64,000 bases of DNA from the NCBI RefSeq assembly GCF_001005215.1, contig NZ_LBNQ01000041.1:62001-126000 (forward strand), in the 5' to 3' direction. How positions within the stretch are numbered: position 1 is the stretch's first letter; each line of letters begins with the position of its first letter. The notes beneath the pieces are model-generated. The model worked only from the letters and a program-made list of their open reading frames with translations, was not told the origin of the DNA and made no database searches. Positions 35,941 through 44,861 of this stretch are shown in pieces. The DNA is from Lampropedia cohaerens (GTDB lineage Bacteria; Pseudomonadota; Gammaproteobacteria; Burkholderiales; Burkholderiaceae_C). The position numbers were made by a program, and so were the translations under genes.

Positions 35941-36579
35941 ATGCACAAGCAACTGGCGATGGCGGTGACGGTGCTGACGCTGGCCTGGCAGGCTGCCGCG
36001 CTTGCGCAGCAGGGTGCGCGGGCCCGTATCTACACCTGTGTCGATGCCGCAGGGCGGACGTTGACCTCTGAGCGGCCGATTCCGGCATGCCTAGACAGGC
36101 CGCAGCGCATCATCGATGGCGTCACCGGCCATCTTCAGGGTGTATTGCCGCCCAGTTACACCGATGCCGAGCGCGAGGAAATGGCGCGCAGACAGCAGGC
36201 GCTGCAGGCGCAAAAGGAGGCCGAGCGCGAGCGCCGCTACCGCGAGCGCGTGCTGCTGACCCGTTACCCGACCGAGCGCGCACACCAGATCAGTCGCGAG
36301 AGCGCCAAGGAGTCCGTGCAGGTGGTGATTGCGGGCGCGCAGGCGCGGCTGGAACATCTGGCGCAGGAGCGCCAGCGCCTGGATGCCGAGATGGAGTTCT
36401 ATGCGGCCAATCCCGACAGCGCGCCTGCGGCCCTCAAGCGGCAGATCGCCGCCAACACCCAGGAAATGCAGGACCAGCAGCGCTTCATCGATGGCAAGCG
36501 TGCCGAGCTCGCCCGCATCGATGAGCAGTTCGATGCCGAACTGGCCGAGCTGCGCGCGCTCTGGGCGCGGCAGCAGTAG
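35941..36579 (+). CDS. DUF4124 domain protein with coiled coil, exported
   Basis: 212 residues. A signal peptide (MHKQLAMAVTVLTLAWQAAA, cleavage near ALAQQ) precedes DUF4124 (ARIYTCVDAAGRTLTSERP, paired with a later Cys in IPACLDR). The C-terminal half, from about residue 75, is charged, rich in Glu/Arg/Gln and likely coiled-coil. AGGGGA lies 3 nt upstream of the ATG. The role is unknown; it follows pyrE but the products have no obvious link. Confidence 0.75.
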   Translation: MHKQLAMAVTVLTLAWQAAALAQQGARARIYTCVDAAGRTLTSERPIPACLDRPQRIIDGVTGHLQGVLPPSYTDAEREEMARRQQALQAQKEAERERRYRERVLLTRYPTERAHQISRESAKESVQVVIAGAQARLEHLAQERQRLDAEMEFYAANPDSAPAALKRQIAANTQEMQDQQRFIDGKRAELARIDEQFDAELAELRALWARQQ

Positions 36580-36593
36580 CGCTGCCGCGCCGC

Positions 36594-37439
36594 TCAGGTG
36601 GCCGCAGCAGGCGCGTGCACTGCGCTGGCAGCGGCATCGCGCCGCAAGCGGGCACGTGCCAGCATCAGTCCCGCCTCCTGGGTACTGAGTCCGTAAGTAT
36701 CGGCAAAGTCTGCCACGGTGCCGCCGGTCGCCTCATAGGCGGCGAGCATAGCCTCTTCACGAGCGGCCAGTGCGCTGAGCTGCTCGACGACACGCTCCAG
36801 CACGGCCCTGACCTGCGCATCGCGCGTAGAGGCGGCCTCGGCAAACGCCGTCGCTGGCAGGCCGGACTGCGTGATGGCCTGACTCAGGCGGCGCTCGAAC
36901 CACTGCCACTGTGCGGCGACGTCACCGTCATCCCTGCGTCGGGCACCGGATGCGGGGGCTCCTGCTGCAGCGTTGGCCGCGCGCCGCAGACGCCGACGCA
37001 GCAATTCGGTCAGGGCGTGAAATACATGCGCAGGCGCCATGGCCTCGACGACTTCTCCCTGGAGGTTGTGGCGGGGCTTGCCGCTGGCAACGGCCTGCAG
37101 ATAGGCATTCGAGCGCGTGTGCTGCGCCAGTGCGAGTTTGAGTGCCGCCTCATCCTCGCCGTCGAGGGCAAGCTGCAGGTCGCTGAAGATGCCAACCTTC
37201 AGGGGCAGCGGCTGAGCGCCGAATACGGCGGGAAAACGCTCGGCCAGTGTCTGCAGAAGTGGATGGCGCTGGCGCGGCGATGCGGCTGGCGAGGCGTTGC
37301 CCTTGCGCCGGCCGGCATGCCCGGGCCGCTGGCTGGCAGCAGGCGCGGGGGCGGTCGCCCGCGGCGTTTCGGTCGAGGTCGCGGAAGATGTCTCGGACGC
37401 CGCAGAAACGGGGGCCGCAGGCTGCGTGGAATCGTTCAT
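36594..37439 (-). CDS. proQ: ProQ/FinO-domain RNA-binding protein
   Basis: 281 residues. A Ser/Thr/Pro/Ala-rich, disordered N-terminus (1-55) precedes the ProQ/FinO domain (about 57-142, with LAERFPAVFG, PLKVGIFSDL and ASGKPRHNL). The family binds structured RNAs and sRNA-mRNA duplexes. Downstream is a long, Ala-rich helical extension to the end. The ATG at 37439 was chosen over an upstream in-frame codon. It lies 148 bp after ubiE on the same strand. Confidence 0.88.
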   Translation of the reverse strand: MNDSTQPAAPVSAASETSSATSTETPRATAPAPAASQRPGHAGRRKGNASPAASPRQRHPLLQTLAERFPAVFGAQPLPLKVGIFSDLQLALDGEDEAALKLALAQHTRSNAYLQAVASGKPRHNLQGEVVEAMAPAHVFHALTELLRRRLRRAANAAAGAPASGARRRDDGDVAAQWQWFERRLSQAITQSGLPATAFAEAASTRDAQVRAVLERVVEQLSALAAREEAMLAAYEATGGTVADFADTYGLSTQEAGLMLARARLRRDAAASAVHAPAAAT

Positions 37440-37587
37440 GGTGAGCGGGAAAATCGGTGAGAAGTGCGCTGTGGCCCCACTGGGGGCCATTCAGGGATGC
37501 GGCACGCGGCAAAGGGCGGCATCATGCCACCATTGGCGCGCCATGCACAGTAGACGCTGCTGCAACCTCACGGCGCAGTGGATGGGC

Positions 37588-38319
37588 TCAGCACTTGATG
37601 CCAACGTGCAGCGCAGCGATGCCGGCAGTCAGGTTATGGTAGTCGACATGGCCAAAACCCGCATCATGCATCATGGCCTTGAGCGTGGCCTGATCCGGGT
37701 GCATGCGGATCGACTCGGCCAGGTAGCGGTAGCTGTCCGCATCCTTGGCGATGGCCTGACCCATCTTGGGCAAAACGTTAAAGGAGTACCAGTCATACGC
37801 CTTGCGCAATGGCGGGGCGATCTGCGAGAACTCCAGCACCAGCAGTTTGCCGCGTGGCTTGAGCACGCGTTGCATTTCCGCCAGGGCAATCTCCTTGTGC
37901 GTCATGTTGCGCAGGCCGAAGGCGACGCTGACAACGTCGAAATAACCGTCCTGAAAAGGCAGTTGCTCGGCATCGCACACCACGGTGGGCAAGATCAGCC
38001 CACGATTGAGCAGCCGGTCACGGCCTGTGCGCAGCATGGCCTCGTTGATGTCGGTGTGCACCACCGTACCCGTCGGCCCGACCCGCTTGGCGAAGGCCTG
38101 GGCCAGATCGCCCGTGCCGGCGGCGATGTCCAGTGCGCGCTGGCCCTCGCGCAGGTTGGCAACCAGGACCGTGTAGGCCTTCCAGGCGCGGTGCAGGCCC
38201 ACCGACATGAGGTCATTCATCACGTCGTACTTGGGCGCGACGGAGTCGAACACCTGACGGACCTTGCTGGCCTTTTCCTGTTCGTCGACGGTCTGGAAAC
38301 CGAAATGGGTATTGCTCAT
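37588..38319 (-). CDS. ubiE: ubiquinone/menaquinone biosynthesis C-methyltransferase
   Basis: 243 residues. It begins [20 protein letters not shown] and has the family motifs [20 protein letters not shown] motif [12 protein letters not shown] and [14 protein letters not shown]. It methylates carbon 2 of the benzoquinol ring (DDMQH2) in ubiquinone synthesis. The start at 38319 was taken; an ATG 129 bp upstream would add a leader without family similarity. Confidence 0.96.
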   Translation of the reverse strand: MSNTHFGFQTVDEQEKASKVRQVFDSVAPKYDVMNDLMSVGLHRAWKAYTVLVANLREGQRALDIAAGTGDLAQAFAKRVGPTGTVVHTDINEAMLRTGRDRLLNRGLILPTVVCDAEQLPFQDGYFDVVSVAFGLRNMTHKEIALAEMQRVLKPRGKLLVLEFSQIAPPLRKAYDWYSFNVLPKMGQAIAKDADSYRYLAESIRMHPDQATLKAMMHDAGFGHVDYHNLTAGIAALHVGIKC

Positions 38320-38490
38320 GCGTGTCTTCCTTGCGCAAATCCTGCGCGATGGCGCAATTATGAAGCGTGGCGCGAAAGCATGGGGCATTGCGCGCGTGTC
38401 CGTCCCCATCAGCGCGGTTGCACAGCCTGCGCTAGCGACTTCTGCCAAGACGTGTCAACCGGTGCGAACGGGCGTATCCGCCGCAACCTG

Positions 38491-39387
38491 TCACGGCTGC
38501 GCCGTTTGCCGGGTTGCCTGCCATGGCGCATTGGCCTGGCCGACGATAGTACCCTGCATGCGGTTGCCATCGACCGTGCCGACGTACTGCGCGCCGTCGA
38601 TCTCGAAACGGATGGCGGCGCCTTGCAGTTGCGGGTTGGTCAGCGCCTGTTGCGCGCCATCGTTGCCGTGCAGGTGGCCTTCGATCTGCTGGTACTGCTG
38701 GCTCAGCTGCATGGTCGCAGGCGCCTCCAGTGCGGGAGTCTGCAGCTGCCAGGTGCCGGCCACCCTGGCGGGCACGATCCAGGAGTAGGCATTGCAGAAT
38801 TCGCTGCAGCTGGGGCCGGCCTCGACGGAATCATCGGGTTGCCAGTCTCCCATCAGAAAGGAGTTGGAGACGACCCGCGTGCCCGGTGCCATCTCAAGCA
38901 AGGTGGGACGCAGCCGCAGGTTGAGCTCGGGCAGCAGGAAGAGGGTGACGACCGTGGCATTGGAGAAGTCGCTCTCGAAGATGTCGCCCTGCTCGAAGGT
39001 GGCCAGCTCGCTCACGCCTGCCTCATGCGCGTTCTTGCGCGACAGCGCCACCATGTCCGGGTTGTACTCGATGCCGTGCGCGCGCGTGCCACGGCGCGCT
39101 GCGGCGATCACGGTGCGGCCATCCCCGGAGCCGAGGTCGACCAGGAAGTCAGCGGGCGTGATGGCGGCCATGTCGAGCATGTGCTCGACCAGCGTGTCGG
39201 CTGTGGGCACCCAGATCACGTCCTTGCCGGGTTGGCCGACGACCGGGGTGTATTGAAAGTCGGGCGCGTGGGTGGCGTCGCCACTTGCCTGGGCGGTATC
39301 GGCAGCAGCGGGCATGGACGCCAACGCAGCAGCCAGTGTCAGCGCGATGCAGGGTGCAAGCGCATACCGGAACAGGGAAGGGGGCAT
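38491..39387 (-). CDS. exported class I SAM methyltransferase with extra C-terminal domain
   Basis: 298 residues. The N-terminus (MPPSLFRYALAPCIALTLAA, cleavage near PAAADT) looks like a signal peptide. The methyltransferase core (about 60-205) has WVPTADTLVEHML, SAM motif I VDLGSGDGRT (83-92) and acidic E107, a pattern resembling the FAM173/ATPSCKMT lysine methyltransferases. Residues 205-298 form an extra beta-rich region with repeated G-x-W/Q/Y and hydrophobic alternation (IEGHLHG, LQGAAIRFEIDG, MQGTIVG). AGGAG lies 9 nt before the ATG. A methyltransferase outside the cytoplasm is odd because SAM is not expected there. Confidence 0.75.
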   Translation of the reverse strand: MPPSLFRYALAPCIALTLAAALASMPAAADTAQASGDATHAPDFQYTPVVGQPGKDVIWVPTADTLVEHMLDMAAITPADFLVDLGSGDGRTVIAAARRGTRAHGIEYNPDMVALSRKNAHEAGVSELATFEQGDIFESDFSNATVVTLFLLPELNLRLRPTLLEMAPGTRVVSNSFLMGDWQPDDSVEAGPSCSEFCNAYSWIVPARVAGTWQLQTPALEAPATMQLSQQYQQIEGHLHGNDGAQQALTNPQLQGAAIRFEIDGAQYVGTVDGNRMQGTIVGQANAPWQATRQTAQP

Positions 39388-39429
39388 GGTGTGATCTCCT
39401 GATGGGTGAAACAAACGTCAGCAGCGGCT

Positions 39430-40776
39430 TCAGGCGTCCATGGCGTGGCCACGCCGGACGAACAGCAGCAGGGGCAACCCCGCCACCAGCACAGCCAGCC
39501 CGATCCAGCCAGCCTGGCCTGCATACTGCAGGCCGGAATGCAGCATGTACGTGCAGAACACCACGAACAGCGCGGGCACCAGCGGGTACAGTGGGACGCG
39601 ATAGGGCAGCGCGCGCTGCGGATAGCGCCAGCGAAGCACGAACAATGCCAGCGCAACCAGCAGCATGAAGCCCCAGAACACTGGGGCGGTGTAATTGACC
39701 ATGGCGGAGAAGCCATCGAGGTGGCGCGTCGCCAAGGCGATCAGCGCCAGCGCCCACAGTCCCTGGGCGAGCAGGGCATTGGCGGGCGTCTTGCCGCGCC
39801 CATCCCAGATGCCCATCCAGCGGCCAATGCGCAGGTCGCAGGCCATGGCATAGAAAACACGCCCACCGGTGAAGATCGTGGCATTGAGCGTGGACATCGC
39901 TGCCACCACGATGGCCAGTGCGACGACAGTGCCGCCAGCGGGGCCGGCCACATGCTGCATCATCTCGGTGGCGACCACGCTGGAGCCGCGCAGCCCGTCC
40001 AGGCCGAGAATGGACAGCAGTGCGTAGTTGGTCAGCAGGTACAGCGCCACCAGTACGGCCGTGCCGATGATCAGCATGCGCGCGACATTGCGCTGCGGAT
40101 CCTTGAGTTCGCCGCTGAGGTAGGCTGCCTCGTTCCAGCCGCCATAGGTCAGCAGCACAAATACCATGGCCATGCCCAGCGCCGCCGTGCCCGGGTCGAC
40201 GATTGGTGGTGGGACGGGCGCATCCGCAGGCGTGCCGAGCAGGCCGAACACAATGATGGCGACGATGGCACCCAGTTCAATGCAGGTCACCGCAACTTGC
40301 AGCCGTTTGCTCTGCACCGTGCCGATGGTGTTGACAGCGGTGAAGACGATCACGGACACGGCCGCATACAACGCCGGGCCGTGAGGGCCGAGTGGCCACA
40401 ACTGGTGGGCGTAGTCGCCCAGCGCGAAAGCCACCGCAGCGATGGAGCCGGTCTGGATGACCGTGCAGCGCGCCCACCCGAACAGCAACGCTACGGGCCG
40501 ACCATAGGCCCGCGCGAGAAAGTGGTATTCGCCGCCGGCATGCGGATGCGCGCTGGCCAGCTCGGCATAGCACAGTGCGCCAATCAGCGTGATCACGCCG
40601 CCGAGCACCCACACCAGCAGGAACATGGTCTCTGAATCCACGCTGCCCGCCACCGTTGCAGGCGTGCGGAAAATGCCGATGCCGACGACAAGGCCGACCA
40701 TGATGGTGACGGCATCGAACAGCGACAGCAGTGGCTGAGGTTTGGCCTGCGCGGTTGGCGCGGCGGAATCCGGCAT
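39430..40776 (-). CDS. APC-family amino-acid permease
   Basis: 448 residues, about twelve hydrophobic segments. Family marks include DAVTIMVGLVVGIGIFRTPATVA in the first span, the PHAGGEYHFLARAYG region and TYGGWNEAAYLSGELKDPQRN. These are typical of the LAT/YkfD-like branch. The ligand cannot be read from sequence. AGGAG lies 7 nt before the ATG. It is divergent from the siderophore-interacting protein gene with 215 bp between. Confidence 0.88.
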   Translation of the reverse strand: MPDSAAPTAQAKPQPLLSLFDAVTIMVGLVVGIGIFRTPATVAGSVDSETMFLLVWVLGGVITLIGALCYAELASAHPHAGGEYHFLARAYGRPVALLFGWARCTVIQTGSIAAVAFALGDYAHQLWPLGPHGPALYAAVSVIVFTAVNTIGTVQSKRLQVAVTCIELGAIVAIIVFGLLGTPADAPVPPPIVDPGTAALGMAMVFVLLTYGGWNEAAYLSGELKDPQRNVARMLIIGTAVLVALYLLTNYALLSILGLDGLRGSSVVATEMMQHVAGPAGGTVVALAIVVAAMSTLNATIFTGGRVFYAMACDLRIGRWMGIWDGRGKTPANALLAQGLWALALIALATRHLDGFSAMVNYTAPVFWGFMLLVALALFVLRWRYPQRALPYRVPLYPLVPALFVVFCTYMLHSGLQYAGQAGWIGLAVLVAGLPLLLFVRRGHAMDA

Positions 40777-40991
40777 GGGCAGCTCCTGCGATGCACCGCC
40801 GCGCCGGTTTCGACCTGGGGCAGGCACGTGCCAGTGGGAGAGTTGGCGCTGGAAAAATTGTAAGGGAGTGGAAATACTGGCCGTCGCGCAGGTGTATTTG
40901 CGCCGCAGCGCCGATCAGGCCGTAGCGCGTAGCGGCAGCGTGGCGAACTGGCGCTTCGTAGGCCATGGCATGTGACGCTAGACTGGCGCTT

Positions 40992-41831
40992 ATGACAGAC
41001 ACGTCCTTGCCTTCTGATATGCCCGATCCGCGCGCGCCGCAGCGCCTGCGCCATCCCTTGCGTTTTCGCAGGCTCAAGGTTCTGCGCCGCGAGCAGATCA
41101 CGCCCCATCTGCTACGCATTACCCTGACCGGCGAAGAGTTGCAGGGCTTTTTCAGCCCCGGTTTTGATGACCATGCCAAGCTGCTGTTTCCCGATCCGGT
41201 CACTGGCCAGCTGCAGCTACCCAGTGTCAGCAGTGACGGCAAGCCCGTCTGGGGTGATGGCCCCAGGCCTGCGGCGCGCGATTACACGCCACGCGCCTAC
41301 GATGCGCAGGCGGGTGAGCTGGTATTCGACTTTGCGCTGCACCAGGCCGGTCCGGCAACCGCCTGGGCTGAGCGCGCCCGCCCCGGCGACATCATTGGTG
41401 TGGGCGGGCCGCGCGGCTCGTTCGTGTTGCCGGTCGACTTCGATGGCCATGTCCTGATAGGCGATGACACGGCGCTGCCAGCGATCTGGCGGCGCCTGCA
41501 GGAGCTGCCCGCACACACGCGCGTGCTGGTGCTGGCCGAAGTGGAGAGTCCGCAGGACGAGGTGGCGCTGCCCACGCGTGCACAGGCGCAGATCCGCTGG
41601 ATATACCGCCGGGACCTGCCGCAGGCGGTGCCTGGCGCTGGTTTGCTGCAAGCGCTGCAGCAGGCCCGCCTGCCCGCCGGCGACGTGTTTGCGTGGATTG
41701 CCTGCGAAAGCAGCGCGGCCAAGGCGCTGCGCGCCTATCTTGTGGCGCAGCACAGCTGGCCGGTGCGGCGCGTGCGTGCCAGCGGCTATTGGCGCCTTGG
41801 CAGCGCCGCCGTCCACGAAACCGTGGAATAG
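40992..41831 (+). CDS. siderophore-interacting FAD protein (SIP family)
   Basis: 279 residues. The FAD-binding barrel (about 20-140) has RRLKVLRREQITPHLLRITL and the flavin motif RDYTPRAYDAQ. The NAD(P)-binding C-terminal SIP domain (about 150-275) has ALPAIWRRLQELPA and the C-terminal GYWRLG. Relatives such as ViuB and YqjH reduce ferric siderophores in the cytoplasm. No siderophore receptor or uptake genes are adjacent. The start at 40992 was preferred to an ATG 27 bp upstream. Confidence 0.9.
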   Translation: MTDTSLPSDMPDPRAPQRLRHPLRFRRLKVLRREQITPHLLRITLTGEELQGFFSPGFDDHAKLLFPDPVTGQLQLPSVSSDGKPVWGDGPRPAARDYTPRAYDAQAGELVFDFALHQAGPATAWAERARPGDIIGVGGPRGSFVLPVDFDGHVLIGDDTALPAIWRRLQELPAHTRVLVLAEVESPQDEVALPTRAQAQIRWIYRRDLPQAVPGAGLLQALQQARLPAGDVFAWIACESSAAKALRAYLVAQHSWPVRRVRASGYWRLGSAAVHETVE

Positions 41832-41858
41832 CCGGCAAGTCGGCGTAGCACCCCTCAA

Positions 41859-41893
41859 TGCCAGGGCGACTGCCATCGGCAGTCGCCCTGGCA
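41859..41893. terminator. 16-bp perfect hairpin between convergent genes
   Basis: TGCCAGGGCGACTGCC (41859-41874) is perfectly complementary to 41878-41893 with a 3-nt loop. It lies 28 bp past the SIP stop and 12 bp before the lpxH stop. There is no T-run on either side. A bidirectional terminator or mRNA 3'-end stabiliser is likely. Confidence 0.65.
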
Positions 41894-41904
41894 CATGCGG
41901 AACA

Positions 41905-42753
41905 TCAGGTTGAGGCCAGGCTGATGCGTTGCCAGTCGGCGTCCCCGGTGCCTGCTGGCGCAAGCCGCAGCACTTCGGCGCGCGCGGGCCGGGCTTCAAG
42001 ATCCCAATCCGACAGCACGATGCGCCGCAGCCCATCGCCCAGATCGTGGCTGGCGGGCATGTGGGTGTGGCCGTGGATCAGCGTGCTGCAGCCAGAGGCG
42101 TGCAGCCATGCGCGCGTGGCATCGGCATTGAGGTCGACGTAGCTGGCCGCGTCCTGCTCCTGCTTGCGTGACTGGCTTTCGTGGCGGATGCTGGCGGCAA
42201 AGGCACGGCGCGCGGCCAGTGGCTGGGCGAGAAACTTCTGCTGCCACGCCGGATTGCGGCTAACGGCGCGAAACTGCTGGTAGGGCAGATCATCGGTGCA
42301 GAGTGCATCGCCGTGCGACAGCAGCCAGGCGCCTGCACCCTGGACCCGCAGAATGGTGGGGTCCTGCAGCAGCTGCGCCCCGGTGGCAGCGGCGAAATCC
42401 TGGCCGATGACGAAGTCACGGTTGCCGTGCATGAAGTAGACGGCCTTGCCACCCGCGGTGCAGTCGCGCAGCGCCTGCGCGACCTCGGCCTCGAAGCTGC
42501 CGCGTTCCTGCAGGCAGTCATCCCCCACCCAGACTTCGAACAAATCGCCCAGCAGCAGGATGTGGCTGGCCGGTGTGCCCTCCAGATAAGTGCGAAAGGC
42601 CTGCCAGGTCCTGGGCTGGCTGCGTTGCAGATGCAGATCCGCCAGGCAGTCGATCACGCCGGGTTGGCTGCTGGCGCCGCATGGCAGCACCGTCAGCTCG
42701 GCGAACGTCATCGGCATGGCGCCGCCCGCATGGTGCGGCGAGGAGTCAGACAT
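41905..42753 (-). CDS. lpxH: UDP-2,3-diacylglucosamine diphosphatase
   Basis: 282 residues, calcineurin-like phosphoesterase. The metal ligands are visible as D39-x-H41 (CLADLHL), G69-D70 (LLLGDLFE), GNRD (110-113), SHGD (146-149) and HGHTH (227-231). It hydrolyses UDP-2,3-diacylglucosamine to lipid X in lipid A synthesis at the inner membrane. An extra N-terminus of about 30 residues precedes the catalytic domain. It starts 14 bp after ppiB, in the order ppiA-ppiB-lpxH. Confidence 0.94.
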   Translation of the reverse strand: MSDSSPHHAGGAMPMTFAELTVLPCGASSQPGVIDCLADLHLQRSQPRTWQAFRTYLEGTPASHILLLGDLFEVWVGDDCLQERGSFEAEVAQALRDCTAGGKAVYFMHGNRDFVIGQDFAAATGAQLLQDPTILRVQGAGAWLLSHGDALCTDDLPYQQFRAVSRNPAWQQKFLAQPLAARRAFAASIRHESQSRKQEQDAASYVDLNADATRAWLHASGCSTLIHGHTHMPASHDLGDGLRRIVLSDWDLEARPARAEVLRLAPAGTGDADWQRISLAST

Positions 42754-42767
42754 GGCGGGCTGCTCGC

Positions 42768-43265
42768 TCAGAGCGCAACAGCTTTGGTGATCACGACGTC
42801 TTCCTTGGGCACATCATCGTGAAAGCCCTTGCGGCCGGTTGCAACGTCCTTGATCTTGTCCACCACTTCCGTGCCCTCGACGACCTTGCCGAACACCGCA
42901 TAGCCCCAGCCATCCTGGCCGGGGTAGTTGAGAAAGTCGTTGTCGCGCACGTTGATGAAGAACTGGGCGGTGGCCGAATGCGGCGCGCTGGTGCGTGCCA
43001 TGGCGACGGTGTACTTGTCGTTCTTCAGGCCGTTCTTGGCTTCGTTCTCGATTTCGGCACCGGTGGGCTTTTGCTGCATGCCAGGCGCGAAGCCGCCGCC
43101 CTGGATCATGAAATTGCTGATGACGCGGTGGAAGATGGTGTTGTCGTAGTGGCCGTTGTTGACGTAGGAGAGGAAGTTGGCGGTGGATTTCGGCGCCTTC
43201 TCGGCGTCGAGCTCCAGGGTGATGGTGCCGTGATTGGTGTGCAGTTCTACCTTGGGGTTGTTCAT
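42768..43265 (-). CDS. ppiB: cytoplasmic cyclophilin-type peptidyl-prolyl isomerase
   Basis: 165 residues, no signal peptide. Cyclophilin signatures [24 protein letters not shown] and [10 protein letters not shown] are present. It catalyses proline cis-trans isomerisation in protein folding. It is 72 bp after ppiA, the exported paralogue. The two sequences align along their whole length, so they arose by duplication. Confidence 0.95.
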   Translation of the reverse strand: MNNPKVELHTNHGTITLELDAEKAPKSTANFLSYVNNGHYDNTIFHRVISNFMIQGGGFAPGMQQKPTGAEIENEAKNGLKNDKYTVAMARTSAPHSATAQFFINVRDNDFLNYPGQDGWGYAVFGKVVEGTEVVDKIKDVATGRKGFHDDVPKEDVVITKAVAL

Positions 43266-43337
43266 GATGGTCCTTGATGAAGGGAGGGGAAGGCGCGTCG
43301 CGGCGATCGTGACACGCCAGAGAAAGCGGCAGCGTGC

Positions 43338-43931
43338 CTACTGGATCTGGGTGGCAGAGAGGATGACGACCGGCGTGACCGGGACATTCTGGTGAGGGCC
43401 CTTGCTCGTGGTGGGCACGGCCCGGATCTGGTCAACCACGTCCATGCCTTCGATGACCTTGCCGAACACCGCATAGCCAGGGTTGCCCGGCCCGGCGTTC
43501 AAGGGGGTGTTGTTGGCCACGTTGATGAAGAACTGGCTGGTTGCCGAATTGGGCACCATGGTACGCGCCATGGCAATGGTGCCGCGATCGTTCTTCAGGC
43601 CGTTGTCGGATTCCAGCACGATGGGCGCCCGGGTGGGCTTTTGCGTGAAATCCTCGGTGAAGCCGCCGCCCTGAATCATGAAGCCATCGATCACACGGTG
43701 GAAGATCGTGCCGTCGTAGTGCTTGTCGGCCACGTAGGAGAGAAAGTTTTCCACGGTGCGCGGCGCCTTCTGCGGCTCAAGCTCGACCACGATGTCGCCC
43801 TTGGTGGTTTGCAGTTTCACGCGGGGCAGGTCGCTGGCGGCTTCCTGTGCGAAGACGGGGTGCAGCACTGCGGCGGCAACAAGGCCGGTCAGCAGCACGC
43901 GCAGGGTGGAACGTTTCGAGGTACTGGTCAT
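43338..43931 (-). CDS. ppiA: periplasmic cyclophilin-type peptidyl-prolyl isomerase
   Basis: 197 residues. A signal peptide (about 29 residues, ending HPVFAQEA) leads into the cyclophilin domain with [15 protein letters not shown] and [14 protein letters not shown]. It folds periplasmic proteins. ATG at 43931 was chosen because it directly precedes the signal; a longer frame adds a leader without similarity. It is the first gene of ppiA-ppiB-lpxH. Confidence 0.94.
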   Translation of the reverse strand: MTSTSKRSTLRVLLTGLVAAAVLHPVFAQEAASDLPRVKLQTTKGDIVVELEPQKAPRTVENFLSYVADKHYDGTIFHRVIDGFMIQGGGFTEDFTQKPTRAPIVLESDNGLKNDRGTIAMARTMVPNSATSQFFINVANNTPLNAGPGNPGYAVFGKVIEGMDVVDQIRAVPTTSKGPHQNVPVTPVVILSATQIQ

Positions 43932-44059
43932 GGTCACGATGATAGAAGTTGAGGCACGCGCCGTGCGCGTCGCAGCGAAGCTGTCGGTGATAAGGCCACA
44001 TTGCATGCTGGAAGTTCCCGACGGGCCGGGCACGGGCATCGCCGCCAGGTCGCCTCGGC

Positions 44060-44611
44060 TCAGTGGGGCGCAACCAGCGCCCGCAGCGCCTGCAGGCGTG
44101 CCTGCGTGTCAGCCTGATGCGCCAGCTGGTTGGCCGCCTCCAGATGGCGGATGGCCAATTGCAGCAGTACATCGGCCATGTTGCGGTGTGCGTCCGCGTA
44201 GTCCGGATTGCTGGTCAACGCCTGCGCCAGCAGCTGCTGCGCCTCATCCAGGCGGCCCTGGCCGGCACGGATGACGGCCAGGTTGTTCCAGGGCTCGGCC
44301 AGTTCGGGGTAGTTCTGTGTCAACTGCGTCAGGCTGGCTGCGGCGGCGTCGGTCTGACCCAGTGCCAGCTCGGCATTGGCCTTGAGAAACTGCAGCTGCG
44401 GATCGCGTGGCGTTTCAGCCAGTGCACGCGTGGCCTGCTCCAGTGCCACCTGGGCATTGCCGGCGGCCAATTGGGCGGCGATCTCGCGGTGCACCACCGT
44501 CTGCGCGGCAGCGAGCGCGCCGGCAAGACTGCAGGCCAGGAGCACGGCTGCCGCCGCGCGACGCAGCCCGTGCGCCAGAGCTGCCGACAGGGAAGGCAAG
44601 ATGTTAAGCAT
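44060..44611 (-). CDS. TPR-repeat protein, exported
   Basis: 183 residues. A signal peptide ([22 protein letters not shown]) is followed by about three tetratricopeptide repeats ([56 protein letters not shown]-like, [18 protein letters not shown]). Such repeats serve as protein-binding scaffolds. It is 128 bp upstream of ppiA on the same strand and divergent from cysS, 250 bp apart. The precise partner is unknown. Confidence 0.8.
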   Translation of the reverse strand: MLNILPSLSAALAHGLRRAAAAVLLACSLAGALAAAQTVVHREIAAQLAAGNAQVALEQATRALAETPRDPQLQFLKANAELALGQTDAAAASLTQLTQNYPELAEPWNNLAVIRAGQGRLDEAQQLLAQALTSNPDYADAHRNMADVLLQLAIRHLEAANQLAHQADTQARLQALRALVAPH

Positions 44612-44861
44612 GGGTGTGATGGAAAATGCCGGGCCAGAGAACGCCAAGCGTGCAGTTACGCGAGTGGCAACAGCCCATAGCATAGTATAGGAAACGCCAT
44701 GCACGCGGGCCGTGGCCGGGCGCTGCTGGCGCAAACGCGGGATAATGGCCGGTTTCGCTTTGCGCGGCGTGCCCTACAGCCCATCTTGAAGGTCGGCGCG
44801 CTGCCTGCGACCTGCAGCCAGGTTCAATCATTTCGAGACCCCACAGAAACCAGATCACGCC

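Noticed and set aside
37297-39402. 701-codon plus-strand open frame opposite proQ, ubiE and the methyltransferase
   Set aside because: It crosses several well-supported minus-strand genes, lacks family similarity, and is the kind of long antisense frame that arises from G+C-rich codon bias.
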